64,000 nucleotides of DNA from Adiantum capillus-veneris. Its lineage: Eukaryota > Streptophyta > Polypodiopsida > Polypodiales > Pteridaceae. The stretch spans positions 293,112-357,111 of the forward strand of contig CM043945.1 in the NCBI GenBank assembly GCA_014529385.2, in the 5' to 3' direction. Positions 35,590 through 46,742 of the stretch are shown here, piece after piece; within the stretch, counting starts at the first letter, position 1; every line of letters starts with the position of its first letter. The position numbers were made by a program, and so were the translations under genes. The notes under the pieces are model-generated. The model saw nothing but the letters and a program-made list of their open reading frames with translations, ran no database searches and had not been told where the DNA came from.

Positions 35590-37230
35590 TTGTTCATACT
35601 TGGCTATTACATTTGACATGAGTCATTGTACGCATTGACAAGGTTTACATTATCCTTTAATTAGTGCCTTGTATCCACCTTGCATCTTCAAAAGGATAAT
35701 TCTTCAACTTAATAAGATATCGTTAGATAGTCTTAACACTTCTTAAAACCTTCTCTTCAATCATGTAGTATGCTCTCAAGATATAGGATCTCTTCTTGAC
35801 CTTCAAACTCGGGTTGATCTTTAATTACTGGATCTTTGGGTGGCTCTCCCTCATAAGGTTTTAAAAGGCTCACATGAAAGGCGTTGTGGATGAGTCAAGT
35901 GCTGGGTAAATTTAACTTATAAGCCAGTTCATTAATTGGATTAAGGATTTGGAATGGGTCATAATATCTTTTTGCTAGTTTGGCATAATATTGTTGATGT
36001 TTAGTTGGGCATCCTTGTTTCCTCTTGCATATTGTATGGCTTAGGCATGCTTAGGAAAAATTAAGAAATATCCAATTATTTTCTTTGGAGTTCAAGTCTC
36101 TTTTGTGCTTATTAGCAACAGTCTTTGGATTTTGTTGGGTGATGGATATAGTTTCCTTAAGCTTGTTAGAAGATTCTTAAAGATCTCCATTATACTCATC
36201 AACTTAGGGAAACTTAAGCAATACCCAATCAAAGAGAATGAGTGGGTATTGCTTAGGGAAACTTAAGCAATACCCAATCATCTCTTTGAAGGTCAAGTCT
36301 CTTTTGTGCTTATGAGCAACAACATTTTGCTTCTGTTGTGTGATGGATATAGTTTCCTTAATCTTGTGAAAGGACTGTTTAAGTCTTTATTGTACTCATC
36401 AATAGCAAAAATCTTCCCAAGTGTCTTGACTATCAATGGGAGTTTGGGTCTTCCTTCAATAATTACGAAGGGTGTCTTTTCTGAAGAAGCATGGAAAATA
36501 TTATTGTATGCATACTCTACTAAGGGAAAATACTTTTACCATTGATCACTTTGACCTACCTCTATAACATAGGCATTGCGTAGATCAATAATGGTTGAGC
36601 TTGCTATTTCACATTGGCCATCTTTTTGTGGGTTATAGGCTAAGGAGAAATTAAACTTAGTACCCAGATTCTCAAAGAGACCTTTCCAAAAATTATTGAT
36701 CATTCTACGGATTTTGTTAAGCTATGATAGTTAAAGACTTGTGATATGAAGAGCGTTGTCATATGGTGTGCTTTAAAAGAGTTTCTAGCTAGTATAAAAT
36801 GTGTTTTTTTTACTAAACTGGTCTACTACTGTCCGTTTTCCTCTATTTTTATGTATAGACCTTGGCAATCCAAAGATGAAATACATGGATATAATCTCCC
36901 ATGGGAAATTAGGTATAGGTAGTCTATCATACTTTGTCTTTTGACATACAATGCATTTGGTAACATAGTCCTCTATGCTTGCCTTCATTGTTAGCCAATA
37001 AAAGTATATTCCTACTCAATTAAGAATATCTTGAATTCCTCTATGTCCCGCATAAGGGGGAGCATGAGACTCATACATAATTTTCTCACATAGAGGATAT
37101 GTGTAACATATAACCTATTTTCATAGAGAAGATAACCATCTTGCACATTATATTGTTCCTCTTTCTTCTCTGGTGTAATTGTTGGCATCACATCTTTGCA
37201 TTCTGGATCTATAGCATACTCAACTATCAT
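35590..37230 (-). pseudogene. R1 integrase and C-terminal tail remnant
   Basis: At 37230-37012: NVQDGYLLYENRLYV and MRDIEEF (linker and GHxGxxKT region, degraded). At 36988-36785: DYVTKCIVCQKTKYD, the CxxC end of the integrase zinc finger, then PNFPWEIISMYFIFGLP where the first catalytic Asp (MDFI) has become Tyr. The tail near 35800-35600 encodes a chromodomain-type end also seen at 57000-57200. A duplicated block at 36185-36300 includes an inverted repeat. Confidence 0.65.
36212..36256. repeat. Small hairpin AAGCAATACCCA / TGGGTATTGCTT
   Basis: A 12-bp perfect inverted repeat (36214 and 36244) with an ~18-bp loop, followed at once by another direct copy of the left arm (GGGAAACTTAAGCAATACCC). 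This is a local inverted duplication inside the R1 remnant. Confidence 0.7.
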
Positions 37231-37499
37231 AGAGGATAGATCATTCTGAGTAGCTATAGATACAACATTGACCCTTTATCTACATGAAGAGCATCGGCCA
37301 CTCGGGGGCTTCACTATGTTCAAAACTACCATATCACGTGCATTCAAGACATGTTTGTAAAACCCCCTATCTGTGAATTTTGTTAAGAATATAATGTACC
37401 CTTTTCTTTTAAAATCTGTACATTTTTTTCAAATTTGAAAAAATAATTCCCTTTTGTATTTATATTTCTGTAAGTTTCAAGAACTTTAAATACCCTTCT

Positions 37500-38170
37500 G
37501 TTGAACTCACGTGATAGGTAACATTTTTATTAGGTGACGTCCCCGGGATCGGCCACTTGGTTATGCTTATTAGCTATGTGAGCAATATGAAAATTAAATT
37601 GTGAAAGAGAATTTTCCCACCTCATTTTCTTGTCACTTAAGTTTCGCTAGAAAGTACTGAAGACTTTAGTGATTTGTGCGCAAAATAAATGGAGTGCCTA
37701 GAAGATAATGTTTCCATGCATCTAAGGCATGCAAGATAGCTAGTAGCTCCTTTCCATATACGCCTTTATTCGTTTGTTCGTCATTTATTTATTGAAGCAA
37801 CATAGCCCCAAGGCAATGTCCACAAGCATCACATTGGACTTTAAAAGGTTTTGAGAGGTCCGATAATATGGATTGAGGGATAAAATTCTCTTTAAGGTTT
37901 TCAATTTTTTTTTTTCATAGTCCATATAAATTTGACATTTTTTAAAGTTAAATTATACAATGGTCCTGCTATGAGTGAGAAATTTTCTATGAAGCATCTA
38001 TAATATGCATACATTCCTATAAAGCTTCTTAATTTTTAAAGGTATGTTGGTATATGCCATCCTTTTATTAATTACAATTTTTTAGGGTCCATTCAAATCC
38101 CTGCTTGGGAGATAATATGACCTAGATATTGAATCTCTCTTAAAAAAAACTCGCTCTTCATTTTGTTGGA
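37500..38170 (-). pseudogene. R1 reverse transcriptase C-terminus and RNase H remnant
   Basis: Minus-strand reading across stops gives YLGHIISQAGI, RSFIGMYAYYRCFIENFS (RT thumb) and later HLFCAQITKVFS, NLSDKKMRWENSLSQFNF and KHNQVAD (RNase H end). The order and motifs match G1. The RT palm with the YLDD motif is missing. Confidence 0.6.
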
Positions 38171-38860
38171 TAAAAGCCAACACTTTATCAAATGCTCCAA
38201 ATACTCCATCATAGGTAAGGAAGGTGATGTGCTTTCCTAACTCTTTAAACCTTTTAAGCTTGTGTGACCTCCTCTATGCCGTGTAGCTTTTTTTAAAAAA
38301 ACTCTCCTCTTTGCTTTCTTGTATGATGCCACTACTCTCCTTCTAAGAGGACTGTGATGACAAAGATGAGAAAGAAAAAGAATAAGGAGAGGATGGTGAT
38401 TTCTTTCTCCTTCTTTGGTTGTTTTCTCCCGTCTTAGGATGATAATGGGAGAAATTACTTGATGACTTTCTCTTCTTGGGAGGACTTGGTGACCGCTTTT
38501 CCCAATGCATTCTTGGGGCCGCATCACTTTCAGAGGTGATGGGAGTATCAATTGCATACGTGTCCCTTTAAAGTTCTTGACGCACAGCATCTTCTTGGAC
38601 AAATTTCCATGGAGGTCCTTCCTGCATTTCTTCTTTATTACCCAAAGAGGTTCCTCTTTTGGAGGTTTCACTAGGAGGCCTCACACAAGCTCTCTCTTCT
38701 TGGGAACCTGAAGGAACTTGAAGAGCTTTGTATTTGGATTCAAACCTTTCCTTGCAAGGTAGAATTACCCATCGCTTCCTTAAGCTTGCCAACAAGGTAG
38801 TTGACAATTCTTTGACACTGACACTGGTTCCTATCGAGCATGCTATAGCTCAATAATGGT
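38170..38860 (-). pseudogene. R1 gag-proximal remnant
   Basis: Matches the 16900-17500 Gag remnant in DNA and layout (GTAAGGAAGGTGATGTGCTT against GTGAGGAAAGTGATGTCCTT; repeated CTTCTTGGGAGGACTTGG-type blocks). Open frames here are Lys/Arg/Ser-rich. It is fused directly to RT sequence at about 38170, an internal deletion of roughly 2 kb compared with G1. Confidence 0.5.
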
Positions 38861-39067
38861 TAAGCCATAGGTAAGCCTATACTCCATTATTAAGACCTTA
38901 GTTCCTGATGGTATAGCCCAAGCCCTACAAAGCAAGCATGCCATCAAAGATAATAAATCCCAGTCCCACTTGCCCTAGTGCAATGAACAACTCCAACCTT
39001 TCATAGATTACACAATGACCTCTCTTATTGGGCAAGAAAAGAGAAACCTTAGCTTTGATACAAATGT

Positions 39068-40700
39068 CAACGTATCTAGTCTTTTTTAGTGCAATCACAT
39101 CGAAACTTGTCAATAGAACAAGAGTTTTAATGCAATCACATTGGAACTAGTTAACAAAGCAAGAGTTGTTAATGCAATCACATCTAAACTAGTTAATAAA
39201 ACAAGAGTTTTCCATTAAGAGGATTCTTTAGAGGAGAGCCAAAAGTAGTCTAAGGCTAATGTCATTGCGTCATTTACACATTAAAACCTCAAATCATGAA
39301 ATATAGGTTTAAATGAAAAACGCATTACGATTGAAAACATGTTGAGAACATGACTTGCTTAGAGCTGGTCCTCCCTCCCTAAGGCCTTTGTATTATAATT
39401 CTCTTAATCACACATAGTGAAACCCATCTTCCCAAGCCCTAAACACCCCAATGAGGAGAAAGGAATGTGGGGATGGAGGTAGATGAAGATGGAGCGGAGT
39501 ATCTTTAACAAAGAAGTAATCTTTTCTAGTATGCTTACTCTACATGAAAGTTTTTAGCATAGCTAGAAAAATAGAGAAGAAGAAAAAGAGATTCCTTGTA
39601 TCTACTTGCTTAGATTTTCATCCATAGCCAAGTGCTTGAATGGCTAGGATCCTGTAGTAATGAACACACATATTCCACACACGCTTGCTAGATAGACTTT
39701 CCCTACTGTGTAGTCAATGCAACAGCCATTAAAGATTGATATACTTGTAGATATAATAGAGACAGATGTTTCCATTGAGACAGATGCTCATAGGCACCCA
39801 AGACTAGATTCACCAATGATTGAGCATATAGAGTCCCCATGTAAGACTGGGACATATGAGGCACTTCCAAACCAAGAATCTCACCCCCCCTAGAGTAGAG
39901 GTCAGACTAGGATTCAAATATCATTCTTCCTAGGGTGACTACTACCAGCACACTTGAGTCACCCCCAAATCAGGTAGGGTCTACCTTAGAGGATTTTCAT
40001 AGCATAGTACTACCTATGAGCAAATGTTCACAAGCGTAGTATTACATATGAGAAACCTAGGACATACCAAGCCTATAGATCATCATAGAGAGCTTACTGT
40101 ATGGCAACTTTACACGTTTGTGTACCCTACATGATGACACATACAAGACCATTAACTAGTGATGATATGCTATTATGGATTGAGAGTCACAATACACATA
40201 ATGCTTTGAACAATCACTAGAGGCATAGTGATTCTATAGAGAACGTAAATAGATTTGGGTTCCTAGACCACATACCCTAGCACATCCTCATCTCCTACAA
40301 TTTCATTATCTAAACCTATGCTACAGAGATCTAGGCAACGTTCATGACCTATAGAGAGGCCTACCCCACGATGAGTGCTAATACAAGCTAGATATTGAGA
40401 CTACATGTGAGGAGAGCTCGACACATTAGGAAAAACATGAACCCTCTAGGGGCCCTTTCAGATTAAATTTAATTAGAGGATAGCCAATAGAAAGAGGGTG
40501 GTGGACGCACTCTATGCCCTCTAGGATTACAGTTAATTAGAGGCCAGACAATAGGAAGAAGATGGTGGACACACTTTATGCCCTCAAAATAGTAGGGGGA
40601 CCAAGTAGTCTTACAATCCTTAATGGCCTCTTACCTAGTGATAAGGTGGAGGGAGTGGGGACCCACTCTAGAACCTGTAGTTTCCCTCCTATTTGGCCCA
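39068..40700 (-). other. Probable 5' LTR of R1 and flanking DNA
   Basis: From 39068 the sequence shows scattered similarity to the R-family LTR: GAGCTGGTCCTCCCTCCCTA, GCCTTTGTATTATAATT, and AGCATAGCTAGAAAAATAG. Two further ~60-bp blocks near 40470 and 40530 (TAATTAGAGG, ATAGGAAGA, CACTCTATGCCCTC) are duplicated. The right edge is unclear. Confidence 0.35.
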
Positions 40701-42689
40701 GTTTTTGAAATTTTTACAAATTTTCATAATTGAATTTTATCTCCTTGAAAACCCCCCAAACCTATTTCAAGGTCAAAAAAACCTTTTCTTACCTACAAAA
40801 ACCGTGCACCCAAAAATTGGAAAATTTTAACCAAAAATTTAAAACATCATTTTCTACTCTCCACAGCACCCCCAAACCTATCCCATATTGGAAAATTGAC
40901 TTTCTTTCTCTAGAATCCATTTTCCAAGCCCTCCTTTGTTGCAACCATCACACTCACCATCTACTCAAACACTCTCTCTCTCTATTACCACCTCCATTGT
41001 AGCACTAAGGAAGCTCATCTCTCTTCCCCTCCCACCTTCCATTGCCACACCAAGCAAGGTTCATTCACATTCTGCTATCTCCATTGTAGCACCAACCAAG
41101 CTCCTCCCCCTTGTCTGCCCGGTCCCACCTCTCATTGGCACACTAAGGAAGCTCATTTCCTTTCTCCCACCTACATTGTAATAGCAAGCAAGGTCCTAAT
41201 CCTCCTCCTATTTTCCTTTACTCACACATGGCAAGCACTCTACTCCACAATGGAGGCCAAAGGATGAGGTCACTAGGCTTGCATGCCACAACATACAAGG
41301 TGTAGACATTGAGTGGGTGCCTCAAGAGTTCACCGAAGGTGCTTGAGTATACATGCAGCCATCTACTATTAGCCCTCACCATGTTTGAAACCATGGAAAC
41401 TTGGATCATCATTGGAAAGGAAAGCTCCTTGGCTTCAAGAATTGCAAGAAAAAGGGGATCATAGCCATGGTGCAACATGTTTTCTCAATGTCAAGCTTGC
41501 AATTGAAAGCACCCTACTCAATTCCCACCTCATTGTGAGTACTTGTTTTGAGAATAAAGATCTGGGTGTTAAGTCACATTGGAAGTTTTGTGTGGCTACA
41601 TAATTATGTTTGTGCTTGATTTTGCAACTATATTTCCATCTACATTGGTGGAGGAGAAACCACTTCATAGTCTCTCCAGCACATCCAAAGCTATACTTGT
41701 AGATATTGGAGCAACAATGTTTGCACAACTTTGTCCCACCAAATTGATTCCAAGAAGAATTGTCTTCTATTCAAACTCTTATATTGTACCTAGTACTTTG
41801 CAACGTTATCAAAATTTGTAACCCATCAAAGTATCTTCTTTATTAAGTATGGAGTGATTACAACCAGAGTTATGGTTGGTAACATCTTTCTAGCAAAATA
41901 TGGTATCAGATGTCCAAAACTCCTTGAAATATCCTGAAGTTTCTAGGTTTATGGGCCTGAGTGGGTGTTTGCTTGCTCATTGTTTTGTGCATATCTTTAA
42001 AAAATATTGCATTTGTAGAGACAATCATGGTATTTGTATGCAAAGATGTGCACTTTGAGGATTTGGGGAGGCTTTTAGAATAGAATTGGGGTTTTGCGTA
42101 GGGCATGCATAGTGCAAATATGTATAATTGTAGGCTGGAGCATCAAGTAGTGGGATGTGCTATTTAAAATCCCACTCCTCCTTGTACATACAATTTCACT
42201 ATGATAATTGGATGTGCAAGCTTAGAGTGCGGACTCCCTCACAGTGTGTAGAGGAAGCTATTGCAAGCTTTGGCATTACAGTGAGGATGCTCAATGCTAC
42301 TTTGGAAGTTGTCCAAGCGAACAAGCATTGCAACGTACGAGAATATTTAGCCATTATGAGTTTTGAGGACCTCCAAAAAGCTCAAAATTTTCATCTCCAA
42401 GGTCATAAGGTGAGGATGTTTTCACCAAAGTTCTGCTCCATCAAAGTTTGACGTTCATTACTTCACTTTATGTTGAATGTCACATTTTTGGAAAAATTTC
42501 CTTGGTAACCAATATGCTTATGTTTGACACATTTAGGAATTTGAATATATTTTTTAATTCAATAATAGTTGTCCTCTGCACAATTTATTTGAGTACCATT
42601 TTTGTATATTTTTCAAAATCTTGGCATCATAATGAGGTGAAAGTCCATTGCAATAGTGTAATTTGGTTGCCCTACTAAAAATGGCATTT

Positions 42690-42865
42690 AATTGGCCTAG
42701 TAGTTAAGGAGGCAAGGAGCTCTAAGCGTGCCCACTATGGTTCAATCACTGCGACATGTGAGTGTGGGTGTGTGGGCACAATCTCGCAAGGCAAGGAGCT
42801 CTAAGCGTGCCCATTATGGTTCAACCACTGTGACGTGTGGGTGTGGGTGTGTGGGCGTAATCCTA
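42690..42865 (+). repeat. ~85-bp tandem duplication with tRNA-like boxes
   Basis: Two copies (about 42708-42785 and 42788-42865) of GGCAAGGAGCTCTAAGCGTG plus CCACTATGGTTCAATCACTG. The first is preceded by TTGGCCTAGTAGTTAAGGAGG. The spacing of TGGCCTAGTAGTTAAGG (A-box-like) and GGTTCAATCAC (B-box-like) resembles a tRNA-derived SINE head. Confidence 0.4.
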
Positions 42866-43261
42866 TAAAACTAGTTGATGCAAAGCATAAGAGAGCTTTA
42901 AAAAATATGACATTTTATTGAGCTATTTTTGAAAAATTTTCATTTTTAAAAAGGCTACTACTATAAAAGCAGGGGCTTAATAATTCATTCTCACTTTCAC
43001 TTTTGCAACCCTTGAGCTCTTCTAATGTCTTTTGGCACTCCAAACTAAGCGTGGATGCATCCACAGCCTCTGCCTCTGTACCCACACCTACCCCTTTGTC
43101 ACGCTTCACCCTCTTCCTTAGGGACACCAACTACAATGGAAAGAAACTTACACAGTTTTCATTTGTCTCCCAGCCTTGCCACCACAATTTTCCTCCATAT
43201 CGACATATATGTGAAGATTTCAACATTCATGGAGGAGCACATCATCAAATATGGTGTAGCT

Positions 43262-43500
43262 ATCCCCCCACATGCAAAGGTCTGAGTGCCTTGCAACCTC
43301 CTTCATTACATCCACAAAGGAAATTGCCCATTCTCAAAGCGGTTGAGATGGTTCTAGGAAATTACTATCGATGCAAGCTATCCCCCCACATGCAAAGGTC
43401 TGAGTGCCTTGCAACCTCCTGCACTACATCCACAAAGGAAATTGCCCATTCTCAAAGCGGTTGAGATGGTTCTAGGAAATTACTATCTATGCAGGCCATT
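43262..43500. repeat. ~119-bp perfect-like tandem duplication
   Basis: Two copies starting CCCCCCACATGCAAAGGTCT (about 43266 and 43385) and ending ATTACTATC(G/T)ATGCA, with only a few differences. This is a recent local duplication. Confidence 0.85.
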
Positions 43501-43867
43501 TCTTGGACGAGCAAGCCGTAGGGGTGTTGGCGCTAAAGGAGCACAAAATGAGGGTGGAGTATCTTTCTTGCATCGCTACCTTCATCTTCCCTGTTAGCAA
43601 GAACTCAATTTGGAGGAGGTGCAATTGCCACACTTGTAAATTGGTGCCAGCCATCATCAAGGATGCCAAGGAGCCACAAGGTGTCCCCATGAACCCTTTG
43701 GCCAAAGACCATGCATTTTTGCTTGATTACCCGAGGGGGCTTAAAGAAGTGGTGAAGAACCCACTATTGTGGCTAGCACTAGTGCCACTCTAGAGTGCTG
43801 TTTCAATGATGTATGAGGCCATCTTAGAAGTAGAGATCTGTGATCAAATTAAGCTGGTTTCATTAAC

Positions 43868-43993
<126 letters not shown>

Positions 43994-44601
43994 CATTAAG
44001 GAGATTCCTTATGAGAAAAAGGAAAGTGCTTGGTTGGATTCTATAACAAAAGGACATAAGTAGTTAGCTTGGCATGTTAAATAACTTGAAAAAGAGAGAG
44101 AGAGATTAAGACCAACAACAATTGAGGACTGGATTTACTTGGAGCCGGGGCGGTCCCCCCTCCAAAAGGACTTTGTATTATAACTTATCCCATTGAGAGA
44201 GACTTGTTTGCAATACAATCTTTGTGTTCTTAAAGTCCCAACTAATGCCATGAAGATGGAAAGCTTCATCCATCCAAATTACACTTGGTAGGGCCTCAAT
44301 CCAAGACCTCAAACACATTCAAAGGTGGAGAGTTCTAGCGAGGATTGAGGAAAGAGAAGAAGAAAAAAGGTATTTTTACAAGAATAAGTATTCTTCTCAC
44401 ATTAGTTCACTCATAAAGCATAGCATAGCATAGTAATGGGGATGGAGAAGATGATGAGCATGCTTGTAAGCGTGGCACTTGCTTGGATTTTCTTTCCATG
44501 GTGAAGTGTTGTTGGTGTAGGATTCTTCACTTCTCTTATCCTTGAGAAGGTGTATTCACCTTGTTAGAATGAACTTCATTGAGGTGCAAGAGAGAGACGA
44601 G

Positions 44602-44604
<3 letters not shown>

Positions 44605-44699
<95 letters not shown>

Positions 44700-44701
44700 G
44701 A
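44605..44701. repeat. (GA)n tract inside the R2 LTR
   Basis: About 48 repeats with one GGGA interruption near 44688. LTR B lacks a GA tract at the matching place (around 32320-32390), so it expanded in this copy. Confidence 0.95.
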
Positions 44702-45261
44702 CCCATCAAACCCCCTTCTTGGGCATGCTTGAAGGCTATTGGACCTTGTGCCAATGAATGGATTACTTCATTTCAAGCAAGAGGGTTAGCATTGTGACAA
44801 GTGTCCTTCATTCCCTTTTTAGAAGAGATCTTAATTCTTTAAATAACATTAAAGTCTCATTGGCTCTCGAGGTAGGCTATCTAATGAGATTCAAGCTTGC
44901 TCATGGGATGCTCTACTCTCATGGGTCCCCCTAGTAGGCTACCCAATAGAATCAAAGGGTACCCATGGGATACTCTATTCTTATTGGTTCTCTTTGTGGG
45001 GTATCCAATGAGATCAAATGTTGTTCTAGGGAATGCCTAATTCTTACTGGTTCTTCATGGTGGCTATCCAATGGTAATCAGGCTTGCTTGTGGACAACAT
45101 AGCTGCCTTAAGTAAAAGAGTTGAGTTTTAATTTGTGTGAGTGTTCTCTCTCTCATCTTCCTACAAGAAGGGCTTGCCCCATTTCAGTGGGGGGTGCAAC
45201 TTGGCCAATTTGGAGTCCATAGCAACTTTAGAGAGCATATTGAATGGTCTAAAATACCTAG

Positions 45262-45290
45262 CAGGGATTTTAATTACGCGATGATGCATT
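45262..45290 (+). repeat. hAT-K2 left terminal inverted repeat
   Basis: CAGGGATTTTAATTACG. The matching right end, read inward from 49473, is CAGGGATTTCAAAATGACG; the hAT-K1 end from 22055 is TAGGGATTTAATATTTACG. Shared: YAGGGATTT then an ACG about 14-17 bp in. Confidence 0.85.
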
Positions 45291-45392
45291 TTGTTAAATG
45301 TTAATTATTGTTGTTATTATCACTATTTTTTTCGTGTTAATAACATATCTAATGTCATGACCTACAAAAACCGGTAGAAAACGTAGAACCGG

Positions 45393-45455
45393 TGGGACAA
45401 CCAACAATCCCGGCAAGCCCGGCGGGACAAGCAAGAATCCCGCCGGGCCCGTTGT
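45393..45455. repeat. hAT-K2 left GC-rich subterminal patch
   Basis: AACCGGTGGGAC, AATCCCGGCAAGCCCGGCGGG and AATCCCGCCGGGCCCG in otherwise AT-rich DNA. It starts 131 bp from the tip, the same spacing as the other two known ends of this family. Confidence 0.75.
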
Positions 45456-45585
45456 GTACCCCCTTTATATTTGGCGTCTCTATATAACCCTTTTATAGAC
45501 ATCACATCACATCACCTCTTCCTCTAAATTTGGTCATCCTTTAAAATTTAGAAGAAAAACAAAAGGTAAAAAAATGAATAGTAAT

Positions 45586-46090
45586 TTTGGGATGGACTGA
45601 TCACATGTTTGATTCACCGCTGTATTTGCTTGCTATTCAGATTAGAGCTCCAATCATGGGTCATTAGTTCTTTTTTGGACTGGACTGATTCATGAAAGGA
45701 GGTAGAAAGGTGAATCTTTGGGTCGATATCTCTACTTTTGGGATGGACTGATCACATGTTTGATTCACCGCTGTATTTTCTTGCTATTTCGATTAGAGCT
45801 CCAATCATGGGTCATTAGTTTTTTTTTGGACTAGACTGATTCATAAAAGGAGGTAGGAAGGTGAATCTTGGGTCAATATCTCTACTTTTGGGATGGACTG
45901 ATCACATGTTTGATTCACCGCTGTATTTGCTTGCTATTTCGATTAGAGCTCCAATCATGGGTCATTAGTTCTTTTCTGGATCGGATTGATTCATGAAAGG
46001 AGGTAGGAAGGTGAATCTTTGGGTCGATATCTCTACTTTTGGGATGGGCTGATCACATATTTGATTCACCATTGTATTTGATTGCTCATG
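45586..46090. repeat. ~150-bp tandem repeat, 3.4 units, downstream of the kinase gene
   Basis: Units start at about 45588, 45739, 45889 and 46038 with TTTTGGGATGGACTGATCAC and include ATTAGAGCTCCAATCATGGG and AAAGGAGGTAGGAAGGTGAA. Each unit carries TGATCACATGTTTGAT, which resembles the TGATCATGTTTGATGTGATC cluster just inside the hAT-K1 end. Confidence 0.85.
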
Positions 46091-46339
46091 TTTGAGTAGA
46101 TTGAGGTTTATTCCGTTCAAGCTTCACGACTACGCTTGTGTGTGATATTGATTATAACACTAATTTTTGGTTTGAATAATACTTGAAAGAAGAGATAGCA
46201 TACTGAGCTATGTTTATTGGTATTGCAAGCATCCAATAAGTATGTCTTCCACCGGGAATGTGAGCGCGCTTAGCCCTTTGATTATCATTATCCATATCCT
46301 GATTAAACACTATACTTCAGTTACGACATACAAACTTAA

Positions 46340-46490
46340 TGATAATCAATTGCTATAAGAGTAACCACCATTTTACGACAATCAATTGATATAAGAGTAA
46401 CCACCATTTTACGACAATCAATTGAAATAAGAATAACCACCATCTTACGACAATCAATTGATATAAGAGTAACCACCATTTTTTAAATCA
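46340..46490. repeat. 36-bp tandem repeat, four units
   Basis: ACGACAATCAATTGATATAA plus GAGTAACCACCATTTT repeated four times with few changes, about 250 bp 3' of the kinase stop codon. Confidence 0.9.
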
Positions 46491-46742
46491 ATGAATGACA
46501 ATCAGTGATTCCACGTTGCTTATTCTTGAAACTTAAGAGAAAAAACAAAACTCATAGAAAATTTGTTGTCTATTGAGATATAACAAAGTGTTTTTATTAC
46601 TCATACATCATCCATGGCGCATAAAACCCAAATTTTAAAAGCACTTTTATAAGTCAAAAGTCTCAGAAAACCCTGCTTCATAAAGTACATCATATATCCA
46701 TTAAAAAAAGGCTACACTCATTTCAGAGGGAGGGCGTAAGCA

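Larger units (their letters stand above)
35162..39067 (-). mobile_element. Decayed Ty3/gypsy element R1, internal region
   Basis: Read right to left: degenerate primer site (TTTGTATCAAAGC, 39067-39055), leader similar to 33264-33709, gag N-terminal part (38860-38170), then directly the end of reverse transcriptase (38165-37900), RNase H (37850-37500), integrase (37230-36700) and a chromodomain-like tail (35800-35600). Gag C-terminus, protease and most of RT are deleted. Every frame carries multiple stops. Confidence 0.7.
40700..43860. other. Unassigned DNA with local duplications
   Basis: No gene is recognised. ~65-bp degenerate repeats with CATTGTAGCAC(T/C)AAGGAAGCTC lie at 40990-41185. A plus-strand frame at 42155-42451 (98 codons) and another at 43503-43793 (96 codons, with RRCNCHTCKLVPAIIKDA) have no family I recognise. 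If real, they are exons of an unknown gene. Confidence 0.3.
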
